NCBI RefSeq assembly: GCF_016745275.1
Contig: NZ_JADOEP010000004.1
Span: 1-64,000, forward strand
Source of the DNA: Enterococcus sp. BWB1-3
GTDB lineage: Bacteria > Bacillota > Bacilli > Lactobacillales > Enterococcaceae
Reading direction: 5' to 3'
DNA length: 64,000 nucleotides
Part shown: positions 19,161-27,991 of the stretch, one piece after another
Layout of the letters: each line of letters begins with the position of its first letter
Position numbering within the stretch: position 1 is the first letter of the stretch
Made by a program: the position numbers and the translations under genes
Notes under the pieces: model-generated
The model's database searches: none
Seen by the model: only the letters and a program-made list of their open reading frames with translations
What the model was told of the DNA's origin: nothing

Positions 19161-19801
19161 CAATTCTCCCGGAATTCCCTATACTAAAGAAAAGCCTTGT
19201 CTCTAGGAGTCTCACATTGTTTGATAATGTGTCTATTTGAAAAGGCGTTGGCAACGCAAGACAAACAAAGATTGTCACAACCTGATTCTTCCGTTTAAAA
19301 TGGACTGTGACATAAGTATGTCTGACTCCGCTAAAGCCGAATAAACGGTGTTCCAGTCTTTGTATGATTCGAGCATTCGAAGAAGCGTAGAAGCAAAGCC
19401 CCCCCATGCTTCGAGGATCGGAACGAAGTCCTTCAATTCTTAATGGCTCTGCCGTTTAGAAATTGATGAGATCGAAACGAAGTGTAGTGAGAACCGTAGA
19501 CTCAGAAAAACGGATACAGCGTAATGTTTTGTCTCGAGAATCGTTAGACTCGTAGAGACAGCAGTTCTGGAAATAAGGCGAACTATACTGAAAATATGAG
19601 TAGCTCCAGGGAGGTATCAATTCACAGCTAGTCATATTATGACTAGTGTTCCTTGACAATTTTCGTATATTCCACCTTATTGTCATAAATCACTACGACT
19701 GACTCGTCAGAGTAGATGATGCATGATACCTACCTGGTTCTTGAGGCAGAACACTTCTGTTACAACCTCTTTCTTTCTATATTATTATAATTTTTTTCTG
19801 T
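19161..19801. other. Gene-free DNA between the repeat array and the TVP38 gene
   Basis: This holds the second copy of the 30-bp CCGAATAAACGG repeat (19337-19366) and several short inverted motifs such as GTCTC/GAGAC near 19531-19560. CTACGACTGA and TCAG-A-GTAG at about 19692-19714 may form a hairpin upstream of nothing obvious. Minus-strand open frames here are unsupported by start sites. I see no gene. Confidence 0.5.
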
Positions 19802-20401
19802 TTAAAAGCCCAGTAAAGAGTTCAAGAAAGTTCCTCCATAAATTAATACCAAACTGTAAATAATAATGGAAAAGGGCTTAGCGAAAATCATAATCATAAC
19901 AAACTTTTTCAATGTCATTTTTGTTAATCCTGCCATTAGGCAAAGTGCATCATCTGGTGAAAACGGAAAGAAGATTGCAAAAGTGAACAATCGCTCAAAG
20001 TGTTTGTCATTATCAACCCAGCCAATATAGTTATTATAGGTTTTATCACTGATCAGACTTAGAATTAATGGTTTTCCATATTGCTTGCTCAAAAGGAATA
20101 TAATAACTGAACCAATAAAAATTCCTACATAGTTGTATATAAATCCGGCAACTGGACCAAAAATCAGAACGCCGGCCGCACAGCTGATTCCTCCTGGAAT
20201 GATCGGGATGACGACTTGAATGATCTGAATAAAGATGAATATCAATGGTCCGAGAAAGATTGAATCACCGACCAAGCCTCTCATAGCATTAATATCTTTA
20301 AAGACGCCCAGTTTAAAAAAGTAGATCGTTATTGCTATAGTTGCAAGGATTCCTAAAAAAGAAACCATTTGGATTATTTTTCTTGAAAGGCTAATACTCA
20401 T
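19802..20401 (-). CDS. TVP38/TMEM64 (DedA-like, VTT domain) membrane protein
   Basis: About 199 residues with five to six hydrophobic segments and the VTT signature: IPIIPGGISCAAGVLIFGPVAGFIYNYVG in the middle and RLFTFAIFFPFSPDDALCLMAGLTKM in the second half, with the paired Pro/Asp residues typical of the superfamily. Members act in lipid or undecaprenyl-phosphate-type transport across membranes, but no specific role can be assigned. I start at MSISLSRK, nine bases after AGGGAG on the minus strand; the ATG three codons earlier touches that site. It is transcribed toward the repeat array and stands alone. Confidence 0.85.
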   Translation of the reverse strand: MSISLSRKIIQMVSFLGILATIAITIYFFKLGVFKDINAMRGLVGDSIFLGPLIFIFIQIIQVVIPIIPGGISCAAGVLIFGPVAGFIYNYVGIFIGSVIIFLLSKQYGKPLILSLISDKTYNNYIGWVDNDKHFERLFTFAIFFPFSPDDALCLMAGLTKMTLKKFVMIMIFAKPFSIIIYSLVLIYGGTFLNSLLGF

Positions 20402-20640
20402 CTGTTTCATCTCCCTGTTGTCATTGTGTCTCTATCTCGCTGTATTTATTGTAGCACTGTCAGCCTGCATAGTTGAGTAACAAAGTTGTAAGAACTCAAT
20501 ATCTAAAATCAGTATACCTTCTTTTTTTTAGCCGGACATCAAACTTTAGACCCAATTATTAAAATTGATTTTTATACTAATACTTCCATTTTACTCTAAA
20601 ATAAGAAGGGGTGGAAGCGTTTTTAGGGATGTAGACACGA

Positions 20641-20860
20641 CAAAAGCATGAAGAAATATTTTTTTGAAACTACAGAAAGGTTTCTGAAATATCTAAAATA
20701 CATGATTATTGATCAGAAAATTTGAAATTGGTACGTAATAACCATGTATTTTTTTTATTGATTATCTGCTATCAACAAAAGTGAATGGGAAATAATAGAG
20801 AAATGTTGAATTCAGAAAATTAATGATCTGATTTTTACTATTACTTTCTTCATGCTTTTG
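20641..20860. repeat. 220-bp element with 16-bp perfect terminal inverted repeats
   Basis: CAAAAGCATGAAGAAA (20641-20656) is exactly complementary to TTTCTTCATGCTTTTG (20845-20860). Inside are a second perfect inverted repeat, AAAATACATG/CATGTATTTT (20695-20704 and 20743-20752), and a small CAGAAA-GG-TTTCTG hairpin. Similar GGGATGT-x-GA sequences (20626-20635 and 20866-20875) flank the element. There is no open frame. It resembles a miniature inverted-repeat element or a long foldback RNA. Confidence 0.6.
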
Positions 20861-21072
20861 CCCTGGGGATGTGGAACAAATGACTGAGACAGAGAAGAAA
20901 TCATAGGTTGTTAGAAGAGAAAATGGAAAAAAACTGACGAATCAGTTTCTTCATGCACAGATCGAAAACCTGCGGATATATTCTATCTGAATTTTTAAGT
21001 GGGTTGTTCATAGTATTCAAGTAATAAAAATGATAGAATAAAAAAGATTATGAAGGAAATGAGGGTATCTAA

Positions 21073-21597
21073 GTGACAGAATATTTAAATGTTGGAAAAA
21101 TAGTAAACACACAGGGAATTAAAGGAGAGGTCAGAGTGATTTCTCAAACAGATTTTCCTGAGCTTCGTTATAAAAAAGGGGCCATGCTCACATTATTTCA
21201 GGATGGGAAAAAGCCGATTGAACTTGTTATTAAAAGTCATAGAAAGCATAAAAACTTTGACATCGTCAGCTTTGAAGATCATTCAAACATCAATGATGTA
21301 GAAAAGTATCGTGATGGTATTTTGAAAATTGCGAAGGATCAGATCGGTGAACTGGAAGAAGATGAATTTTATTATCATGAAATCATTGGTCTGAAAGTGA
21401 TAGATGAAGAAGGAAATGAACTTGGCAAAGTAAAAGAAATTCTTTCGCCTGGTGCCAACGATGTCTGGGTGGTTCAGCGTGTGAAGAAAAAGGATTTATT
21501 ACTGCCTTATATTGAATCGGTGGTGAAAAAAGTTGATTTGGATAATGGAGAAATTATTGTTGAAATTCCGGAAGGACTGATCGACGATGAAAATTGA
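21073..21597 (+). CDS. rimM: 16S rRNA processing protein RimM
   Basis: 174 residues: an N-terminal RimM beta-barrel ([19 protein letters not shown] at residues 4-22) and a C-terminal PRC-barrel (about 95-170) with [21 protein letters not shown] and [15 protein letters not shown]. It assists maturation of the 30S head by binding ribosomal protein S19. It begins with GTG, preceded by a modest GAGGG. The last 11 bases overlap trmD, the common rimM-trmD coupling. A promoter probably lies in the AT-rich 20980-21060. Confidence 0.95.
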   Translation: MTEYLNVGKIVNTQGIKGEVRVISQTDFPELRYKKGAMLTLFQDGKKPIELVIKSHRKHKNFDIVSFEDHSNINDVEKYRDGILKIAKDQIGELEEDEFYYHEIIGLKVIDEEGNELGKVKEILSPGANDVWVVQRVKKKDLLLPYIESVVKKVDLDNGEIIVEIPEGLIDDEN

Positions 21598-22330
21598 TAT
21601 CCTTACACTGTTTCCCAGAATGTTTGAAGGACCTTTAGGCGAGTCAATTATTGGTAAAGCAGTTGAAAAGGAACTGTTGAAGATCAATGTTCATAATTTC
21701 AGAGAGTATTCAGACAACAAGCATCAGACCGTAGATGACTATCCTTATGGAGGCGGAGCAGGCATGCTGCTTAAGGCACAGCCAATTTTTTCTGCGGTTG
21801 AAGCGATCGAAGAAACCGCCCCCGAAACAAAGAAGAGGGTTGTTTTACTTGATCCTGCAGGCAAACCTTTTGACCAGAAAATGGCAGAAGAGTTTTCGAA
21901 GGAGGAGCACCTGATTTTTATTTGCGGGCACTATGAAGGCTATGATGAACGGATTCGGACACTGGTAACGGATGAAGTGTCGCTTGGTGATTATGTGCTG
22001 ACTGGCGGAGAGCTGGGGGCGATGGTGATGGTCGATGCCACAGTACGTTTGCTTCCGGAAGTTTTAGGGAATAATTTATCCGCGCAAACAGATTCACATT
22101 CAACAGGCTTATTGGAGCATCCTCAATATACCAGACCGGCAGAATTCAAAGGAATGTCTGTCCCAGAAGTTTTGACAAACGGAAATCACAAGCTGATTGA
22201 AGAATGGCAGTTGAAAGAATCCTTAAGAAGAACGTATTTGAGAAGACCTGACATGCTTGAGCAACTGGAAATGACGGATCATATGGAGAAGATGCTGAAA
22301 GAAATTATAGTGGAAGAAAGCGAAGCTTAG
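21587..22330 (+). CDS. trmD: tRNA (guanine-N1-)-methyltransferase
   Basis: 247-residue TrmD, which makes m1G37 in tRNAs and prevents frameshifting. The N-terminal SPOUT knot carries SAM-binding [13 protein letters not shown] and [17 protein letters not shown], and the catalytic [16 protein letters not shown] region follows. [11 protein letters not shown] near residue 50 is also typical. Translation is coupled to rimM by the 11-base overlap. In many Firmicutes rplS follows directly; here 440 bp and a separate strong promoter intervene. Confidence 0.97.
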   Translation: MKIDILTLFPRMFEGPLGESIIGKAVEKELLKINVHNFREYSDNKHQTVDDYPYGGGAGMLLKAQPIFSAVEAIEETAPETKKRVVLLDPAGKPFDQKMAEEFSKEEHLIFICGHYEGYDERIRTLVTDEVSLGDYVLTGGELGAMVMVDATVRLLPEVLGNNLSAQTDSHSTGLLEHPQYTRPAEFKGMSVPEVLTNGNHKLIEEWQLKESLRRTYLRRPDMLEQLEMTDHMEKMLKEIIVEESEA

Positions 22331-22651
22331 TTAATGAATGGTCTGTTCAACTGAAAAAATTTCTAAGAAAATAATTAAGCAGTAAAATAAAGCTAAAGTA
22401 AGAGCACTTCTGACAGGATAGGTTGTACCGCCGTTTATTCGGGGGTAGATGTGAAGAAAGTTTAGAACTTTATTTCTGTCTTACTCTCCTTCAAAAAACA
22501 TTTGAATTTACCTCAATTTTTGAAAGTAATGCAGAAAATCATTGAACTAACAGTATTTCGAAGTGTATTTTATTTGTTTAGAAAATAGATTCTGTAACTG
22601 CTGATATAATAGGGAGTTTAGCGAGAAATGGGTAAAGTCAAAAAAACATTC
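22331..22651. other. Gene-free DNA between trmD and the rplS promoter
   Basis: It contains CCGTTTATTCGG (22431-22442), the inverse of the 12-bp core found beside the tandem array at 18394 and 19337. No terminator or gene is evident. Confidence 0.4.
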
Positions 22652-22770
22652 TTTACATAGGAAAGGCTCTGTGCTACAATATTTTAGTGAGCGCAAAAGT
22701 GTTCATCTATTACGATATTCCGCTGTGAAAGATTATTCATAAGAATATTTGGTATAAGGAGAAGGATAAC
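22652..22770 (+). promoter_or_regulatory. rplS promoter and structured leader (candidate L19 leader)
   Basis: TTTACA (22652-22657), a 17-bp spacer, a TG extension and TACAAT (22675-22680) make a strong promoter. The leader of about 83 nt can form two stems: GAGCGC/GTGTTC with wobble pairs at about 22690-22705, and ATATTC/GAATAT enclosing CCGCTGTGAAAG at about 22713-22751. An autoregulatory L19 leader is known upstream of rplS in Bacillales; assignment here is by position and structure only. Confidence 0.6.
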
Positions 22771-23118
22771 ATGAATCCATTAATTGAAGAATTAACAAAA
22801 GAACAACTACGTTCAGACATTCCGGCATTTCGCCCTGGGGACACAGTACGTGTTCATGCGAAAGTTGTCGAGGGTACTCGTGAACGTATCCAGATTTTTG
22901 AAGGTGTTGTAATCAAACGCCGCGGAGCTGGAATCAGCGAAACTTACACTGTTCGTAAAATCTCAGGTGGTGTAGGCGTTGAGCGTACATTCCCAGTTCA
23001 CACACCACGTGTTGCACAAATCGAAGTAGTTCGTTATGGTAAAGTACGTCGTGCGAAACTGTACTACCTGCGTGCATTACACGGAAAAGCAGCTCGTATC
23101 AAAGAAATCAGAAGATAG
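22771..23118 (+). CDS. rplS: 50S ribosomal protein L19
   Basis: 115-residue L19 at the 30S-50S interface. The whole protein matches the family: an N-terminal [19 protein letters not shown], central [20 protein letters not shown] and C-terminal [25 protein letters not shown] is well spaced before ATG. Codon use is strongly biased to frequent codons, as expected of a highly expressed gene, unlike the accessory genes that follow. It is monocistronic, between its own promoter and a terminator. Confidence 0.98.
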   Translation: MNPLIEELTKEQLRSDIPAFRPGDTVRVHAKVVEGTRERIQIFEGVVIKRRGAGISETYTVRKISGGVGVERTFPVHTPRVAQIEVVRYGKVRRAKLYYLRALHGKAARIKEIRR

Positions 23119-23155
23119 GCAAGTTTTTAGATTTCCTGTTGAAGTACAACCTGCG

Positions 23156-23186
23156 AAAGTCCTTGGTAAACAAGGACTTTTTCTTT
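23156..23186 (+). terminator. rplS terminator
   Basis: AAAGTCCTTG (23156-23165) and CAAGGACTTT (23171-23180) form a perfect 10-bp stem with a five-base loop and a T-rich tail. The next 265 bp before 23452 contain no evident gene and mark the boundary between core DNA and the accessory island. Confidence 0.93.
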
Positions 23187-23451
23187 TGCTCTTTTTTTCT
23201 AAAGATCGCTTTTTTTCTCAAATTCCCCTAGATTATCCCACTTTGACTACCAGTGTAGTCAAAAATGGGATAAATTAAGGATTGGGCTGACTACAAAAAT
23301 CATTCCTGAAATACCAAAACGATTACCGAATTGTGCATCTTTGAAGTTGTGGGTGCTCAAATCGGAAAGAAAAACCATTGCAGCAAACTCAGTTGCACAA
23401 AAGCAAATATCGCAGGATTCTTATAAGTACTTTCAAAGGAGAATCTAACAG

Positions 23452-24108
23452 ATGCAGTTAAATGATAAAAGAATAGTTTGGAAGGAAATGAATGATTTTC
23501 AACTCTTGGGTATCATTCAGGATTTCATCAATAAAAATGAAGTTCAATCAGTAAGACAATACCAAAGTAAACTCAAAGAACAGCCTCAAACAGCTCCCAG
23601 TATTTGGTTTATTAATACACGCTTTAAATCATGGGATAATCTTTTACAAATATTAGGGAAAATGCCTTATGAGAGGTACCGATGGAATGCCCTTAGTAAT
23701 TCTAATCTTGAGCTAATGACTAAGAAGTTCATAAAAGAAAATGAAATTTGCTCACATAGAAAGTACGAAAAAGAAATAGTGGGAAAAAATATGCCGTCAC
23801 TATCTACGCTAAAAAAAAGGTTCGGTGATGTGAATTTTCTATTTCAAGATGAAAAAAACGTAGATAAGTATACTAATTTTGAATTACTGAAGCTAATTCA
23901 CGATGAAATAGAAAGACTAGGTTTAGCTGAAAGCTTGTCGAGAACCGAATTTGAAAAGTGTTACGATAAAACAAGCCTTCCTTCCCCATCTACCATTATG
24001 CGGCAGATGAATATAAGCTGGGAATTGTTAATGCAGGAACTTGGTTTTGACTATAGAAAAATCAAGGTCGGAAAACTCACTAAAAATTTGAAACAAAGTC
24101 GTTTTTAA
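23452..24108 (+). CDS. Protein of three homing-endonuclease-associated repeats
   Basis: 218 residues built of three diverged copies of a 55-65-residue unit (about 13-70, 80-133 and 137-205). Each has a leading helix (F/L-E-L-L/M), a Y/F-E/Q motif, P-S-xx-T/I-xxx-RF and a final W/F-xx-LL. This matches the HNH-associated helical repeat (PF18780) usually attached to HNH or homing nucleases, but no nuclease domain is present, so it may be a DNA-binding protein. AAAGGAG precedes the ATG. A broken relative of its C-terminus lies at 25641-25752 beyond an Mrr-type gene. Low GC compared with rplS suggests acquired DNA. Confidence 0.6.
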   Translation: MQLNDKRIVWKEMNDFQLLGIIQDFINKNEVQSVRQYQSKLKEQPQTAPSIWFINTRFKSWDNLLQILGKMPYERYRWNALSNSNLELMTKKFIKENEICSHRKYEKEIVGKNMPSLSTLKKRFGDVNFLFQDEKNVDKYTNFELLKLIHDEIERLGLAESLSRTEFEKCYDKTSLPSPSTIMRQMNISWELLMQELGFDYRKIKVGKLTKNLKQSRF

Positions 24109-24153
24109 TAAGAGGTTAGAGTTAGCATATAATCGATGTACTCTTTTATCTTA

Positions 24154-24188
24154 TTAATTGATTCAGTCTATTGGATTGAATCAATTAA
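24154..24188 (+). terminator. Perfect 12-bp inverted repeat after the repeat gene
   Basis: TTAATTGATTCA (24154-24165) and TGAATCAATTAA (24177-24188) pair perfectly around 11 bases. The T-tract is weak, so it may be a poor terminator or a binding site. The remainder to 24456 holds only the likely promoter of the next gene. Confidence 0.5.
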
Positions 24189-24456
24189 TTTGACTTTGAT
24201 ATTTTTCAAATGATTCATAGTAGTACAATAAGTACTCGATTTACAGGAAAAGCAAATCAGTGAATGATAGTCTTTTTTTGAAATTTATTGGCTTTTTAGT
24301 TGAACATCCTATACTAATATAAGAATCTTATTTTTTATGTGATGTGCAAATTTACAAAAGAGGATTTTTTCATTGTTATAGTTCGGAGTACCGTTTTTAA
24401 ATATAAATAGATATATGTATAATAGTCTTATAATAAAAATGAAGAGGTGGATACTT

Positions 24457-25461
24457 ATGGCAATCAATACAAATCTTTTCGAACTAAAGGCTCAATGTGA
24501 AGAATGGGTGGGCCAGAAGGGGGGATTAGCTCTTACGAAGGAAGAACTTAACACCCATGTTCCAGATAATTACAAAAAAATTTTTTCTTCACAAGAAAAT
24601 CATCCTTTAAGAATTCGTTCTGAAGAGGTAGAAGACTTAATTGAAAATTTAGCTATAAATTTGGGGATTTTTGAAAGCAGGCCCTCTTTTTCAACCATAG
24701 ACCTTATGCGATCTACTATAGGAAGGGAAAATGAAAATAACCTTCAGAATATTGCTGAAGAACTAATAGAATATATCAATTTAGAGAGTAAACGAATTGT
24801 TGGTCTTGGAGAAAAGCTATTGAGGTTTGACAATTATTTCAATTCCTCTTCGTATAATAATCTTTCTTTTGAAGAAAAAATGTTTGCTCATGAATTCATT
24901 TCATCAATTGGATTCGGAATTAATAATAGCGTTTGGACGGATACGCAGATTTTTGATGATATTATTGAATTGCAACAACTATTCAATGAGAAGTCGACTA
25001 TTGCTCCAGATGGACATTTTTTTGATCAGAGGTATATCAAATATTTGAATAGCCAATTTACAAATATTGATAAAATACATTGGAGAAAGTTTGAAGAACT
25101 TACTGCAGAATTTTTTCTTAAGCATGGATACGAAGTCGAACTGGGAAAAGGTACTAATGATGGTGGTGTAGATATTAGAATCTGGTCTGATTCAAAAGAC
25201 CCTAATACGTTGCGCCTTGTTCAATGTAAGAGATGGAAGAATCCTGTAGACATCGAGTTTGTAAAAGCTTTTGCGTATGATGTTCAGGATCAAAATGCTG
25301 AAAAAGGATTTATGGTTACAACTAATCGCTTAGCTCTAGGAGCAAAAACAATAACTGCTGTAAGAGATAGAAAGATTATTGGTGTGGAAAGAGATAACAT
25401 AAAGCAGTGGTTAAAAAATATGAGAGAGCCTGATCGTGGGACCTTTGTTGGAGCTTACTAA
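24457..25461 (+). CDS. Mrr-type restriction endonuclease-like protein
   Basis: 334 residues. The C-terminal third is an Mrr_cat/PD-(D/E)xK domain. FEELTAEFFLKHGYEVELG leads into GGVD239IRIW and LVQ256CK258RW, the D-x16-Q-x-K metal site of the family, followed by GFMVTTNRL. The N-terminal 210 residues are helical and unassigned; they may sense or bind the target. Mrr proteins cut modified foreign DNA, and no methyltransferase is adjacent, which fits a modification-dependent (type IV-like) enzyme. ATG 24457 follows GAGGTGG; an upstream ATG at 24415 lacks a site. It lies between two copies of the repeat gene, so mobility is plausible. Confidence 0.78.
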   Translation: MAINTNLFELKAQCEEWVGQKGGLALTKEELNTHVPDNYKKIFSSQENHPLRIRSEEVEDLIENLAINLGIFESRPSFSTIDLMRSTIGRENENNLQNIAEELIEYINLESKRIVGLGEKLLRFDNYFNSSSYNNLSFEEKMFAHEFISSIGFGINNSVWTDTQIFDDIIELQQLFNEKSTIAPDGHFFDQRYIKYLNSQFTNIDKIHWRKFEELTAEFFLKHGYEVELGKGTNDGGVDIRIWSDSKDPNTLRLVQCKRWKNPVDIEFVKAFAYDVQDQNAEKGFMVTTNRLALGAKTITAVRDRKIIGVERDNIKQWLKNMREPDRGTFVGAY

Positions 25462-25640
25462 AGTATTAAAGACTTGGAGGATATCATTTGATATGTCTAT
25501 ATTCTAGGCAAAAGTCTTTTAAACTGGTATTTTAGACTTATCAATCTGAATAAATCAATAGATATAAATTAATTTGTAAAGAGGCTGACTCAAAAGTCTC
25601 CAGATAAGTAAAAAAGCCAGAGAAATTGGATAATTACCAT
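25462..25640. other. Intergenic DNA with a possible mobile-element scar
   Basis: No gene. The stretch AAAGAGGCTGACTCAAAAGT near 25579-25598 has the look of a mobile-element edge and lies just before the broken gene copy. I cannot tie it to a named element. Confidence 0.25.
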
Positions 25641-25752
25641 TATGCGGTGAATGAACATGAGCTGGGAAATGGTAATGAAAGAACTAGGTTTTGATTACAG
25701 AAAGATAAAAATTGACAAACTTACAAAAAATCTAAAACAAGCCTCTTCTTGA
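25641..25752 (+). pseudogene. C-terminal remnant of a second repeat-protein gene
   Basis: Reading from ATG 25641, the codons give M-R-stop-M-N-M-S-W-E-M-V-M-K-E-L-G-F-D-Y-R-K and then IKIDKLTKNLKQASS. This aligns residue for residue with the end of the protein at 23452-24108 (MRQMNISWELLMQELGFDYR) but has an in-frame TGA and no upstream two-thirds. DNA similarity is high but not perfect, so it is a paralogue remnant rather than a recent duplication. Confidence 0.8.
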
Positions 25753-25800
25753 AAATCAATTATAGATTAACATGGAAATTACTTTTATACGCATATTGAA

Positions 25801-25837
25801 AAATCACGGATTAAATTATTTCCGTGATTTTTTTATG
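25801..25837 (+). terminator. Strong terminator closing the accessory island
   Basis: AAATCACGGA (25801-25810) pairs with TCCGTGATTT (25821-25830), followed by a T run to about 25834. On the minus strand just beyond (25843-25899), a startless frame reads GNSKEAAEKNWELAQKQL-stop and may be the tail of another lost gene. Confidence 0.85.
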
Positions 25838-26150
25838 AATCTTATAATTGTTTTTGTGCTAACTCCCAATTTTTTTCTGCTGCTTCCTTACTATTCCCAC
25901 TCAAAAATTAATGAATATTACTAAGAGGGGAGTTATTAATTTTAAAGAGTTTTGGAGGTTTTAAAATTAATTTAAATGACCAGTTCTACCATCAAGTGTT
26001 ATCAATATGTTATCAAGTATTGATTTTGTGGTATTTTGATAGTTAGTTAATAAAACTGGTGTTTCAATTAGATTTTTAATAAAAATTCAATTAATATAGT
26101 TTGGATAGAATAATAAAATTTCTATTTGTATTGTTATTTGATTGAAATGT

Positions 26151-26177
26151 TTTTTCTAATATGCTACATTAGAAAAA
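26151..26177 (+). promoter_or_regulatory. Hairpin or operator upstream of the biosynthetic operon
   Basis: TTTTTCTAAT (26151-26160) and ATTAGAAAAA (26168-26177) are a perfect 10-bp inverted repeat around ATGCTAC, ending 11 bases before the ribosome site of the first gene. It could be a repressor operator or a leader hairpin. The upstream 25900-26150 is very AT-rich, with repeated ATCAA-GT-TAT motifs near 25990-26020. Confidence 0.5.
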
Positions 26178-26200
26178 GATTAAAAATAGGAGATGTTTTA

Positions 26201-27991
26201 ATGAATTGTTTACTTATTGGTTTAGGACCACATGCAAAAAGAATATATTTGGAATTTTTACAAAATGAAACGTATATCGATAAAGTCATTGTTGTTGATT
26301 TAGTCACTGAAAAAGAGAAAGTTGAATCAATTCTAAACAAAACTGAGTTAAAGTACGAACTGATTCTGTTAAATAATTCTGTTAGAAACAACAAAGAATT
26401 ATCAGAAGAAGATGAGTTAATATTATATAAGACTGTTAAAGAAAATAATATAAAAAAAGTAATCATATCTACTGAACCAAGAAGTCATAAAATGTATATT
26501 GATTTTTGTTTAAAGTATGGTCTTGATATTATGTGTGACAAACCTATTACTACACCTTTATATACAAATACATTTCAGGGTTCAAGCCTTATTTCAGAAG
26601 AATATGATGAATTATTAGAAAATTTTGAGAATAGTAATTCGGAAATGTTTGAAATCCAGACACAAAGACGAGCACATAAGGGATATAGAGCTATAAGAAA
26701 AATAATTAGCGATGTTGTACAAGAATATAAAGTACCAATAAATAAAATCACAATTTCCCATTCAGACGGTACATGGAGTATGCCGTCAGAAACCGTATTT
26801 AGAGAAAATCATCCTTATAAATATGGCTATGGAAAATTAATGCATAGTGGATATCATTTTTTAGATTTATTATCATTCTTCATCGAAATTAATGAAGAAA
26901 ATGGATTCTCATATCATCATAAAAGCGTAATGTCAACGGATTATAGACCAAATGATTTTTATTCATACTTTGGAAAAAAATTTAATGAAAAATTGGGTTT
27001 TTTTGATAAAAACGAATATTATGAAAATCTTAACATTGTTAGAAATTTTGGAGAATTTGATATTTCTGCAATTGTTGACTATAAAGATAATGATGAGAAT
27101 ATAATTACAACGGCTCATTTAGAGCTTTCTCAATCTGGATTTTCAAAACGAGCATGGTTTGATTTACCAGAAGATACTTATAAAGGAAATGGTAGGATTA
27201 GACATGAATTTGTTGATATAACTGTAGGTCCTTTATTGAATATTAAAGTTTTGAGTTATCAGTCTTCTGAAGTTGGGGAAGGTAAAATTGATGATAATAG
27301 TATTGGTGGTTTAGACCATTTTGACATTTTAGTTTTTAGAAATAGTGCTATAATTGGTGGTAAAACTTTTGAAAAATTAAATTTAAATAATAATGATGAA
27401 AGAAATTATTATTTAGGACAAAATGAAGTTGCTAGATTTGATATACTAAGAGATTATTTTTTAAGCAAAAAATCTTATTCTAATATTTCAAAACATAAAG
27501 AAGCAATATCATTATTATCTGATTTACATTATAATATGTCGAAGCGATTTAAAGATGACAATTTTAGATTTGCTGTTGAAGTCCTTCTCAGATATAATGG
27601 AAAGTATTTGATTTGTCAAAGAAGCTTAAATGCTAAAGTTGCACCTGGAATTTGGAATATACCAGCTGGAAAAGTAAAACACAATGAGGGGATAGAGGAA
27701 GCAATTTTACGAGAATGCCAAGAAGAAACTAATATCCAACTAAAAAATGTTGAATATCTTGATTATAGTTTTATAAATAAAGAGCATAAAAGAATTGTTT
27801 ATCTTTATTTTTCAGAATTAGAAGATATTTCTGATTTAAAAATTGATGATACTGAATTTGATGATTGGAAATTTATAGAACCTAGTGAAGTAGATAAGAT
27901 TCCTTCATTAAATTTACATATAAAAAAATGGATTAAAAAAATTGAATGTAGTGAAGGAAAAAATAATGTTAAACTTATTGAAAGAATTTAA
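26201..27991 (+). CDS. Gfo/Idh/MocA-type oxidoreductase fused to a Nudix hydrolase domain
   Basis: 596-residue fusion. Residues 1-130 form a Rossmann domain starting LLIGLGPHAKR, with the C-D-K114-P motif in place of the usual E-K-P and a GYH219FLD222LL segment, typical of Gfo/Idh/MocA dehydrogenases acting on sugars or amino-acid-derived substrates. From about 455 a Nudix domain begins (FRFAVEVLLRYNGKYLICQR). Its box starts at G490 (GKVKHN-E-x7-REC-Q-EE-TNI) and differs from consensus only at the last glycine. ATG 26201 follows ATAGGAG. It overlaps the next gene by 26 bp, so both are surely made from one mRNA. The coding DNA is exceptionally AT-rich. The substrate is unknown; probable role is tailoring or precursor supply for the NRPS-like protein. 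Confidence 0.75.
   Translation: MNCLLIGLGPHAKRIYLEFLQNETYIDKVIVVDLVTEKEKVESILNKTELKYELILLNNSVRNNKELSEEDELILYKTVKENNIKKVIISTEPRSHKMYIDFCLKYGLDIMCDKPITTPLYTNTFQGSSLISEEYDELLENFENSNSEMFEIQTQRRAHKGYRAIRKIISDVVQEYKVPINKITISHSDGTWSMPSETVFRENHPYKYGYGKLMHSGYHFLDLLSFFIEINEENGFSYHHKSVMSTDYRPNDFYSYFGKKFNEKLGFFDKNEYYENLNIVRNFGEFDISAIVDYKDNDENIITTAHLELSQSGFSKRAWFDLPEDTYKGNGRIRHEFVDITVGPLLNIKVLSYQSSEVGEGKIDDNSIGGLDHFDILVFRNSAIIGGKTFEKLNLNNNDERNYYLGQNEVARFDILRDYFLSKKSYSNISKHKEAISLLSDLHYNMSKRFKDDNFRFAVEVLLRYNGKYLICQRSLNAKVAPGIWNIPAGKVKHNEGIEEAILRECQEETNIQLKNVEYLDYSFINKEHKRIVYLYFSELEDISDLKIDDTEFDDWKFIEPSEVDKIPSLNLHIKKWIKKIECSEGKNNVKLIERI

Noticed and set aside
18667-19407. Minus-strand open frames through the repeat array as genes
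   Set aside because: The 95-bp unit is not a multiple of three, no ribosome site precedes them, and the frames exist only by chance across one 96-bp unit.
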